Under the pieces are notes generated by a model that was not told where the DNA came from, did no database searches, and worked only from the letters and a program-made list of their open reading frames with translations. A DNA stretch of 64,000 nucleotides from a virus: positions 62,001 to 126,000 of the IMG/VR virus record IMGVR_UViG_3300027795_000039, one strand, 5' to 3'. Of this stretch, positions 52,407-59,991 are shown in pieces. A program made the translations under genes and the position numbers. Position 1 is the first letter of the stretch; every line of letters begins with the position of its first letter.

Positions 52407-52634
52407 ATGGAACAGGAAAAGAACAGCGAAACCTCAGTCACTGAATTACACTACCAAGTCTGGCGAAAGCAAGATGGCCAGCTGAAGCGGTTGGGCGGCT
52501 ACTTTGATACACCTGAAAAAGCCGCTGGACGCCTCAACTTTGAGCGGACGATGAGTGTGTCACCAGCCGAGTTCGGTATCGAGGTCGTTGAGGTAACTAG
52601 AACCTCCAAGGGTGTCACCTGGGCAACTAAGTAG
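52407..52634 (+). CDS. small protein, unknown
   Basis: 75 residues from ATG 52407, probably leaderless. It contains YQVWRKQDGQLKRLGGYFDT, resembling a small beta-hairpin plus helix; no family recognised. Confidence 0.55.
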   Translation: MEQEKNSETSVTELHYQVWRKQDGQLKRLGGYFDTPEKAAGRLNFERTMSVSPAEFGIEVVEVTRTSKGVTWATK

Positions 52635-52648
52635 GATTCAGCCATCTG

Positions 52649-52677
52649 TTTACACCAGGCCATCGGTTTGGTATAAT
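52649..52677 (+). promoter_or_regulatory. promoter TTTACA-17-TATAAT
   Basis: TTTACA 52649-52654, TATAAT 52672-52677, TGG before the -10. The region from TTTACACCAGGCCATC is shared with the promoter at 52372. Confidence 0.7.
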
Positions 52678-52713
52678 GAAATCACAGGAACAGGAAAAGG
52701 AAGAGAGACTCAG

Positions 52714-52950
52714 ATGAGCATCACACCAGTTAACACACCGTTCGTTCCCAATTGGCAAACCTGGCGCAACGCCCGTACCATGTTGATGAACGACTTCAGC
52801 TACAACTTGATCACAGCTGGTAACCTGCTATGCGCCTCGCGTACTGTCGGCGAGAAGATGAGTTTCACCGTTGACAACGATGTTATCGTGTTGTTCCAGG
52901 TCCAGCAAGGTTCACTTATGTACGCCATCGCAACTAGCGAGGTGATGTAA
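52714..52950 (+). CDS. small protein, unknown
   Basis: 78 residues from ATG 52714 with GGAAGAG upstream. Contains VIVLFQVQQGSLMYAIA; no family recognised. First gene of a run to 54373. Confidence 0.55.
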   Translation: MSITPVNTPFVPNWQTWRNARTMLMNDFSYNLITAGNLLCASRTVGEKMSFTVDNDVIVLFQVQQGSLMYAIATSEVM

Positions 52951-52951
52951 A

Positions 52952-53254
52952 ATGCTCTACAACCGGAACCAAACCATAACCGAGGTAAAACGGAATGGTG
53001 CTGGTACCGAAACCTGGGGGCCTAACTTCTGGATGAAGACCGGTCACTGTCGCCGGTGCGATAACGGCCTCGGTCACACTAATCGCCGCCGTGGTGCGGG
53101 TGGTGAGAAACCAACTGGCACACTTCTGGCTCGCCCAGGTGCTCACATCTACCAAGACGAGATAGCTCCTGGCGAGAAGGTGACACTGCGTCGCCGGGTT
53201 CGGTACCGTGAAAAAGCTAATGTTCGCCAGCTGATTCGAGAGGAACTCACGTGA
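52952..53254 (+). CDS. small basic protein, unknown
   Basis: 100 residues, one CRRC pair (HCRRCDNGLGH) and an Arg-rich C-terminal half. Possibly nucleic-acid binding. Overlaps the next gene by 4 nt. Confidence 0.5.
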   Translation: MLYNRNQTITEVKRNGAGTETWGPNFWMKTGHCRRCDNGLGHTNRRRGAGGEKPTGTLLARPGAHIYQDEIAPGEKVTLRRRVRYREKANVRQLIREELT

Positions 53255-53826
53255 CTGAAACTGATGAAACGCGCTTGTGTGATGTCAAAACTGATGATAC
53301 GCGGTGTGATAGTGTCGCTGAGTTCAACGTAACAATAACATGCTCAGGGTGTCCGAAATCTCATCGTAAAGGTTTCACGTATGTCTGTAGCAAAGACCTA
53401 AACTGTGCCATTAAAAGCAATATTGTTTGCGACAGATGTGGTACACCACAAAATGTAATTGATTGGATAAAGCTACCAGTTACATCAAATGGAAATGCTG
53501 ATGTGCGTGTTGTTCCACCAAAAACTAACTACCGTATCGGTGATAAACAACGCAACGCAGTACTCGATCAGCTCGCTGAGGCGTTCGGTGGTGGCTTTTT
53601 GACTCGCGAAGAATTTGATGAGCGAGCAAATGCGGTTCAAACCGCCAGAAACAATGCTGACCTGATAAAGATAACTAATGACTTGCTATCATCAGATAAT
53701 GGTAAATCACCAGAACACGAACGTACCATTGCAGACTGGAAACCACAATCATTTTTCTTGGCTGGCGTATTTATTGGTATCGTGTTTATGATAATACTTT
53801 TTATTATGCTGACAACAACCACCTAA
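53251..53826 (+). CDS. zinc-ribbon, DUF1707-like membrane-anchored protein
   Basis: 191 residues. The N-terminal 75 residues hold several Cys pairs (CSGCPKSH, CDRCGTP). Residues 93-145 (YRIGDKQRNAVLDQLAEAF, then LTREEFDERANAV) match the DUF1707/SHOCT-like helical domain common in actinobacterial membrane proteins. A single C-terminal membrane helix follows (about 168-187). It is the best host clue in the window. It may regulate envelope stress or lysis timing, which is speculation. Confidence 0.7.
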   Translation: MTETDETRLCDVKTDDTRCDSVAEFNVTITCSGCPKSHRKGFTYVCSKDLNCAIKSNIVCDRCGTPQNVIDWIKLPVTSNGNADVRVVPPKTNYRIGDKQRNAVLDQLAEAFGGGFLTREEFDERANAVQTARNNADLIKITNDLLSSDNGKSPEHERTIADWKPQSFFLAGVFIGIVFMIILFIMLTTTT

Positions 53827-53843
53827 CCCAATGGAGAACGCAA

Positions 53844-54122
53844 GTGGGATCACAGCGGTACCTAGCAGAATCACTCATGAGACACTTCAATATCACTGAA
53901 GATAACGCCTACCAGCTTACCACATTCGTTGAATCAGTGCAGGTTGGTAATGAGCTAGTTGATGCTGTTTACCCACTAACTTACGCTGGCGATATTCAGG
54001 GATCGATACGCGAGCTCACCAGGATACACGCACTTCTCGGCGATAACATCCGGTCACTGAACCAGGAATTCAGTGCACTGGAACCACGGATTGACAACGC
54101 GATTGAACTAGGTGAAACATGA
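53844..54122 (+). CDS. small protein, unknown
   Basis: 92 residues from GTG 53844 (GGAGAACG upstream). Helical throughout, acidic C-terminus; no family recognised. Overlaps the next gene by 4 nt. Confidence 0.55.
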   Translation: MGSQRYLAESLMRHFNITEDNAYQLTTFVESVQVGNELVDAVYPLTYAGDIQGSIRELTRIHALLGDNIRSLNQEFSALEPRIDNAIELGET

Positions 54123-54373
54123 CAACGACCAAACAAGATCACATCGTTGAAGCAACGCGACTTGCGGATGAAGCCTCTCGATGGTTGGTCCGCGATCCAC
54201 AACGAGCGGCGATAATCGCGCAGCTCGCCCAGGTTCACGCGACGATAGCGCAAGTGGTTGGTGAATCACGCAGTGTAGAGCCAGTTTGCTCCACCGGCCT
54301 GGACGACTTCGGTCCCGAGTGCGTAGCTGGTAGCGGTACCACTAACGGTGACAGCTGTACCGTATCCCCATAG
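54119..54373 (+). CDS. small helical protein with tail overlapping a tail gene
   Basis: 84 residues from ATG 54119. The first 50 residues are a helical region typical of small phage proteins (DHIVEATRLADEASRWL). The last 35 run into the convergent beta-helix gene by 108 nt and look less like a designed sequence, so the gene may originally have ended earlier and been extended by loss of its stop. Confidence 0.5.
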   Translation: MTTTKQDHIVEATRLADEASRWLVRDPQRAAIIAQLAQVHATIAQVVGESRSVEPVCSTGLDDFGPECVAGSGTTNGDSCTVSP

Positions 54374-55591
54374 CATGCCGTTGTTAACCCGAAGTGGTGC
54401 GTTACCGAGCGCGTTGACCCGGAGCCCATAGCGTGGTGATACGTTTCCACCACCACCGTCGTTGTTACCAGTCATCTGGCCGATACCGGACACGATGACA
54501 GGGAGGCCGACGGACGGGCTAACTGCACCACTGTAGTCAACATCGAGGCCCGCGTAAGTCCCAGCTGTACCCGTGTTTGACGCACCATCACGTCGGTTTA
54601 CCAGGTTGCTAATGAGGACACCACACGGGCCGGTGACGTTTCCACCACCTGTTTGCCAGGTACCATCAATCCGAAAACCAGAAAAGTTATTTCGGTCCGT
54701 GGAGCAGCCGATGAATTGCACCCACCCAGTCGCGTAGGTCCAGTCGACACCGCTTGCGTTGGTAACCCAGAAACCGTAGGTAGAGTTGTACTCAGCTCGG
54801 CAGCCGATGAACTTCGTGTTATCACAGCCGCACAATTGCCAGCCAGGACCGGTGTTTCCGATGATGTAGCAATTGAGGAACGTGGAGTCTTCAGCGTAGT
54901 TGAGATTGACGCCACCACCACTCGAGGTACCACACGAGTCGACACGAACGTCAGTCCAGATCTGGCCGAACGCGCCGATCTCACCGGCAGACAAATCGAG
55001 GATAGTGTTGACACCCCAGCCTGACATGAAGCTAATGGCAACGTGGTTCAACTGGCACATGGCGGGGCCGGTAATGCGGATGGCATCAACTGGTTCCGTG
55101 GTGTAATTTGAACCATTGATCATGATGTTCGACAGCGGTGCACCATTGGTCGGATTGTTGTCCGATTGTGACAAACTAAACAAATATGAACCGCTGAAGC
55201 CACTGGTTGGCTGGATTACGGTGCCGTTGAAGATACCAGTAACACTGCTTCCCATGGCACCAGCACCACGGAAGATGACGTTGCTGGGTACCACCCAGCC
55301 ACCCGAGGTATTGTAGATGCCAGCAGGTGCGAGGATTAGCACGGTGGCAGGTGCGAGCGCCCCAGCAGCCGCGAACATGGCAGTCATGGCTGAGTAGCAA
55401 TTAGTTGCACCAGTGATGTCAACGCCATACTCGAGTGGTGACATAATGACAAGTCCACCAGCAGCTGCCTGTGCCAGCGTGGTTTTCTTATCAGTGCCAG
55501 TGGGTGCCATCGAGGTATCGTTTACATCAACCACGATTGCCAGATCATCTGGTTGCGGGTTGGTCATCGCCTCATACTGCGTGATTTTCAT
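54266..55591 (-). CDS. beta-helix tail protein
   Basis: 441 residues. The first 45 residues (MKITQYEAM, GTDKKTTLAQAA) resemble the tail-attachment segment of many phage tail fibres. The rest shows repeating short strands with Asn/Gly turns (FLNCYIIGNTGPGWQLCGCDNTKF), typical of a right-handed parallel beta-helix of the pectate-lyase type. Such spikes bind or degrade cell-surface glycans. It is the last of three beta-helix genes read right to left. Confidence 0.75.
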   Translation of the reverse strand: MKITQYEAMTNPQPDDLAIVVDVNDTSMAPTGTDKKTTLAQAAAGGLVIMSPLEYGVDITGATNCYSAMTAMFAAAGALAPATVLILAPAGIYNTSGGWVVPSNVIFRGAGAMGSSVTGIFNGTVIQPTSGFSGSYLFSLSQSDNNPTNGAPLSNIMINGSNYTTEPVDAIRITGPAMCQLNHVAISFMSGWGVNTILDLSAGEIGAFGQIWTDVRVDSCGTSSGGGVNLNYAEDSTFLNCYIIGNTGPGWQLCGCDNTKFIGCRAEYNSTYGFWVTNASGVDWTYATGWVQFIGCSTDRNNFSGFRIDGTWQTGGGNVTGPCGVLISNLVNRRDGASNTGTAGTYAGLDVDYSGAVSPSVGLPVIVSGIGQMTGNNDGGGGNVSPRYGLRVNALGNAPLRVNNGMLWGYGTAVTVSGTATSYALGTEVVQAGGANWLYTA

Positions 55592-55605
55592 GTTACTTCC
55601 TCACG

Positions 55606-57573
55606 CTAAGAGACGCGTTCAAATGATGATGAGGCAATCGTGATGATGTTAGACGCAGAGCTAGCACTCCACTGCCAGTCAACGCTCAATGATTCCGTTC
55701 CACTTACCGGCACCGTAATCGTTGAGATAGTGGAGGAAAGTGAATACGTTGCCGCCGTGGCTGGAGTGCTACTGTTTGTCCAGAACATCTGGAGTGAGCA
55801 CGTGCACGTGGTTCCAGTTCTGAAGTCAACATCACCGAGAATTTTAATCGGAACGCTAGTCAACGTACCAACCAGCGCAGGTGAATTAGCTGGTGCCGTT
55901 GAACGCAGTGATGTCAACAAAGTGCCAGCGGTCCCACCCCAGCGCACATCGCAGATGTATGTTGGTGGGCTTGTTGCCGTACTGATTCCACCACTGAGCG
56001 CGAACCGATACGCGGCTCCACCAACCGGGTCATTAGCTGGTACCGACAGTGAACCCAGGGAAGTCTGCTGGGTGGTGTTCGCTACTGTAACTGCTGATGT
56101 GGCAGCTGGTTGAGACAGCTGCAGATTCAGCACCAACCCGGCAGGTGTGTCCACCGTGGGCATGTTATTGGTATCGGCACTAATTTGTGATGGACCATCA
56201 ACAGAATCACCGAACAGGTTGATAAAGCTGGCGTCGATAGTTGTCATCACGTACGATGATGACAGGTTACCGGCACCGTTCAGATCACCAGCGAAGTCAA
56301 AGTTGCCGCCGCCATTGGAGGCCTGAAACGCGGTGGTCGCCGCATAAAAGTTGAGCTGACCACTGCATTGTTGTATAAAGTTGTTGACCGTGTCACCGAA
56401 GTAAATGCAATACGGTCCATTCGTGTCGAGGCTATCGCACTCCACGCCGATGTAAATCTGGCTATACAGCAATGAAGAATAAGTACCCACGTCACCGCTG
56501 CCAGCTGGTGATTGCCCGGTGATTCGCAGCACCGCCGCTGTTACCGTGGAATTTGAGCCACCGAAGTTGCCGCGGATGGTAAGGTTACCATCCTGCATGT
56601 TGGCGCCGTTATTCCAGGTAACGCCATCAAATGAAACATTATTTGACTGGTCAAGGTAAACTTCCATGTTCAACCGGTCATATGAACCAGTAGATGAAGA
56701 CCCGGCACCGCTCGCATGGTCAAACATCACGCCAGTGTTACAATACGTTACAAACAAACGGCCGTAGAGCTGCTCGGTCCACGAGTATTGATTATCAAAG
56801 TGAACGCCAATAGAGCCAGTGAAGTTAGCGAAGTTCTGGACAGCGATGTCCACACGATACTGGAACATGTCACCCATGTGAAGCGCGGACGACGCCGCGC
56901 TGCCTGAGCTGTTTGTACCGTCGATGGTCATCCCAACGACACCGCCACCGTTGACAGTCCTGTCAGACGTGGTATCGTAAATGCGCAGGCAATCGCCACT
57001 GCCGTAGAAGTAAATGGTGGTAGCCCAGTTGCCATCACCGATAATGTACACGGCGACACCAGTGACATTCCCGGTGATGGTAGACTCGACCTTGTAACTG
57101 CCAGATGGCAAGTACACCACGCCACCGCCTGCGTCAATTGCGGCGGTAACCGCTGCTTGGATCGCGGCCGTGGCGTCGGTGGAACCAGTTGAGTCAGCAC
57201 CATATCTCGTAACAACGTTCAGCCAGTCGGTTTGATGGCTAAGTGCGGTGCTGGTGCCAGTTAGGTAACCTGCTGTTACCACCTGCTGGATGGTAAATCC
57301 TGCAGTATGAGCAACAGGCGTGGTTCCCTCGACACCCCTGGTGACTGTCCAGGTAGTACCGGATATGTTGGTAACAGCAATGACCTCGCTGCTTTTACCA
57401 GATGCTATGTCAACAACGTGGAACTGGCTGGGTGGCACGGCAGAACTGGACGCGGCTGGGAACGTGGTAGATGAAGCAACAGTCCAGGACTGTGACGTGC
57501 CTTGTGCTGGTGCTGTCGTACCACCGGAGGAGACAGTGGTCGTAGGCTGGTTAGCGAAAATCTCAACGGTCAT
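55606..57573 (-). CDS. beta-helix tail spike, paralogue of 57598-59637
   Basis: 655 residues. N-terminal 95 residues (TTTVSSGGTTAPAQGTSQSW) and C-terminal 140 (TSAVTVANTTQQTSLGSLSV) match the next gene closely; the middle differs. At 125-160 it has the pectate-lyase-like signature YGADSTGSTDATAAIQAAV with VVYLPSGSY. This is a two-part spike: conserved ends for attachment and folding, variable middle for receptor recognition. Confidence 0.8.
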   Translation of the reverse strand: MTVEIFANQPTTTVSSGGTTAPAQGTSQSWTVASSTTFPAASSSAVPPSQFHVVDIASGKSSEVIAVTNISGTTWTVTRGVEGTTPVAHTAGFTIQQVVTAGYLTGTSTALSHQTDWLNVVTRYGADSTGSTDATAAIQAAVTAAIDAGGGVVYLPSGSYKVESTITGNVTGVAVYIIGDGNWATTIYFYGSGDCLRIYDTTSDRTVNGGGVVGMTIDGTNSSGSAASSALHMGDMFQYRVDIAVQNFANFTGSIGVHFDNQYSWTEQLYGRLFVTYCNTGVMFDHASGAGSSSTGSYDRLNMEVYLDQSNNVSFDGVTWNNGANMQDGNLTIRGNFGGSNSTVTAAVLRITGQSPAGSGDVGTYSSLLYSQIYIGVECDSLDTNGPYCIYFGDTVNNFIQQCSGQLNFYAATTAFQASNGGGNFDFAGDLNGAGNLSSSYVMTTIDASFINLFGDSVDGPSQISADTNNMPTVDTPAGLVLNLQLSQPAATSAVTVANTTQQTSLGSLSVPANDPVGGAAYRFALSGGISTATSPPTYICDVRWGGTAGTLLTSLRSTAPANSPALVGTLTSVPIKILGDVDFRTGTTCTCSLQMFWTNSSTPATAATYSLSSTISTITVPVSGTESLSVDWQWSASSASNIITIASSSFERVS

Positions 57574-57597
57574 AACCGTCTCCTTCCGTGTTTAACA

Positions 57598-59637
57598 CTA
57601 TGAAACGCGTTCAAATGATGAGAAAACTGAGATCGTGTTTGCTGTGTTAGCTGTAGCCCATTTCCAGTCGAGTGAAAATGACTCAGTTGATGCCACGGTG
57701 ACGGTAACCGGCGTGGTAATTGATGATGTCGCAACCGTGGTTGGTATGGTACCAGTATTGCTATTCCGCCAGCTCATCTCCAGCCAGCCAACAGCACTTG
57801 TGGCTGTTGGAAACTCAATTTCACCCTCAATCCTTACCGGTGTGGTAGTCAACGACGCGGTAAGCCCGAGAGCAGATGTGCCAGTTATCAGTGAAGTAAG
57901 AAGTGTGCCTGCGGTACCACCCCACCGCATGTCAACGGTGGTAGCACCTGGTGTGGCTTCGGTACTGAGAGTGCCGTGAGCGATGACGCGGTAACGTGCA
58001 CCTGGAACCGGATCATTAGCTGGTACCGACAATGAACCCAGGGAAGTCTGCTGGGTGGTGTTCGCTACTGTAACTGCTGAGGTGCCGGTATACTGAGACA
58101 TCTGCAGCAGCGCGGGGTTGGTAGTACCAAGACCAGCACCAGTCAAAGCAGCTGGCTGAGCGTATCCATTACCATCTGATCCATCCCAGCCGTACAACAA
58201 TGCGAAATACTGAGCGGTACCTGGTGTTGCCACCAGCCCGAGCAAACCCATCGGTGTCAGGAAAAATGGGTAGTTAAGTTGAACGGCTGCAGGATCAATG
58301 ATCGTGTTAGAACCACCATCAACATCTGTTCTGTTTAGTGAACTGATGGTGCCGTATAGACTATTGCCGACGATACTCGTACTGGTAACCGTTCCATCTG
58401 TCTGGATACCGTAGCCTTGAGCACCTGGGGGGTCAAACGTGTTGGTTGAACCGGTACAGCCAACAACCGAACACTGAGTAGTACCATTGATATTGATACC
58501 AACACCAGTTGTTACACCAGCACCAGCCGAGTTAGTATCAGCCTCACAGCCGGTAATGGTAACGTTCTGGCACCCGTTAAGGTCAAAACCATGAAGTGCA
58601 GCTTGTTGTGCAGAACACCCGGTGAAAGTAAGAAACGCCCCGAGGATTTCAAAACCACACTCAGTAGTTCCCCATTCACCAATTGACTCACTGAACCCGG
58701 CGTAAAACGCTTTACAACTGGTAAACATGTTGTTGCTGGCGGTATCAGCAATGTACCAGCCGTGATTTACGCTGGCACCAGACGTGCAATCGGTAAAGTG
58801 TGAGTCAGTGCAGCCTGCACCATCAGCAGCTGCTCCTGGACCGAGGTAGAAACCGTAACCACCAGCGAAGTACTGGACGCAGTTCCTGACGCGAAGCTCA
58901 CGGGCGTTATTGTCAAAGTGGAATGCATCACCGCCAGCACCGAGGATAAAGATGTGCTCAAGTGAATGCAGTGGATCATATGGCACGTAAGGGGTAATCG
59001 GCGTAAAACCAGTATTGTCAAGGTTAATGCCACCGAGAGATCCGGTGTTCGGGATAAGCGTAAAGTTTTCGAGTGTAACCTGCTTAGTGGTAGCAGGTGT
59101 TTTCAGCGCGATCATGTACCCGGTGGTACCGCTCGGTGCTTGCAAGATGGTACCGTAACCACTGCCGATGATGGCACCGTATGAATCTGGCAGCAGATTA
59201 GTGGTGTAGTAAGTACCGGTGCGCAACAGCGTCACACCACCGTTTTGGGTAACAGCATTGATTGCTGCTGTGTCTGTGGCACCACTCGTATCACCAGATG
59301 GCTGGACAGCAACTTGGTAAAAACCGTTAAATCCACCAGTTGTCACCACCTGGTAAACAGTAAATCCGGCGGTGTGAGCCACCGGCGTGGTACCTTCCGC
59401 GCCACGAGTTACCGTCCACGTGGTACCAGACACGTTGGTAACTGCCATCATCTCAGTGGGTTGAGATGGGTCAGCAACGTGGAACTGAGTGGGTGGAGAA
59501 ACTGATGATGACGCTGTGGGAAAACCAGTAGAAGACGCTACTGTCCACGACTGACTTGTACCAGGAGATGGCGCGGTTGTACCACCGGAGGAGACGGTGG
59601 TGGTCGCGAGGTTCTTGTTAAAGACCTCAACGGTCAT
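57598..59637 (-). CDS. beta-helix tail spike
   Basis: 679 residues, sharing both ends with the 55606-57573 protein. The middle (110-480) is a separate beta-helix (SGDTSGATDTAAINAV; VTITGCEADTNSAGAG; NSLYGTISSL). The C-terminal jelly-roll-like block ends FSSFERVS as in its paralogue (FERVS). A likely receptor-binding protein pair, letting one virion carry two specificities. Confidence 0.8.
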   Translation of the reverse strand: MTVEVFNKNLATTTVSSGGTTAPSPGTSQSWTVASSTGFPTASSSVSPPTQFHVADPSQPTEMMAVTNVSGTTWTVTRGAEGTTPVAHTAGFTVYQVVTTGGFNGFYQVAVQPSGDTSGATDTAAINAVTQNGGVTLLRTGTYYTTNLLPDSYGAIIGSGYGTILQAPSGTTGYMIALKTPATTKQVTLENFTLIPNTGSLGGINLDNTGFTPITPYVPYDPLHSLEHIFILGAGGDAFHFDNNARELRVRNCVQYFAGGYGFYLGPGAAADGAGCTDSHFTDCTSGASVNHGWYIADTASNNMFTSCKAFYAGFSESIGEWGTTECGFEILGAFLTFTGCSAQQAALHGFDLNGCQNVTITGCEADTNSAGAGVTTGVGININGTTQCSVVGCTGSTNTFDPPGAQGYGIQTDGTVTSTSIVGNSLYGTISSLNRTDVDGGSNTIIDPAAVQLNYPFFLTPMGLLGLVATPGTAQYFALLYGWDGSDGNGYAQPAALTGAGLGTTNPALLQMSQYTGTSAVTVANTTQQTSLGSLSVPANDPVPGARYRVIAHGTLSTEATPGATTVDMRWGGTAGTLLTSLITGTSALGLTASLTTTPVRIEGEIEFPTATSAVGWLEMSWRNSNTGTIPTTVATSSITTPVTVTVASTESFSLDWKWATANTANTISVFSSFERVS

Positions 59638-59653
59638 CGCTGCGTATCCTCTC

Positions 59654-59977
59654 TCACGGTGTAATTTGCAGGTAAACTTGCTGTAGGACCGGAACTGGTG
59701 GGCTGCTGAGGATCTTCACCCAGACCTGGTACAATCCGATGGCGAGCACGGTTCCACCATTTTCTGGTCCCACGAGACACTGTGCCCAGTACTGCGGTCC
59801 TGGTGATACTGCCCACGACCCGGTGATCCAGTCATCAGTGGTAGGCCGTGTTTCCGGGTACGTCTCGAGTGTGAAAGCAAACTGGATGTTATCGAAAGTT
59901 GGATCGGTACTACCAGGTGAGGCTATCAGCACCTGAACGTAATCAGTCGACAATGACGACTGCGTTACCGTAATCAC
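59654..59977 (-). CDS. small tail-associated protein
   Basis: 107 residues, beta-rich (DYVQVLIASPGSTDPTF, GLYQVWVKILSSPP). It resembles short structural proteins found next to phage tail fibre genes, but no exact family is recognised. It lies 14 nt downstream of the giant repeat gene. Confidence 0.55.
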   Translation of the reverse strand: MITVTQSSLSTDYVQVLIASPGSTDPTFDNIQFAFTLETYPETRPTTDDWITGSWAVSPGPQYWAQCLVGPENGGTVLAIGLYQVWVKILSSPPVPVLQQVYLQITP

Positions 59978-59991
59978 GCAGCCTCCTGCGG

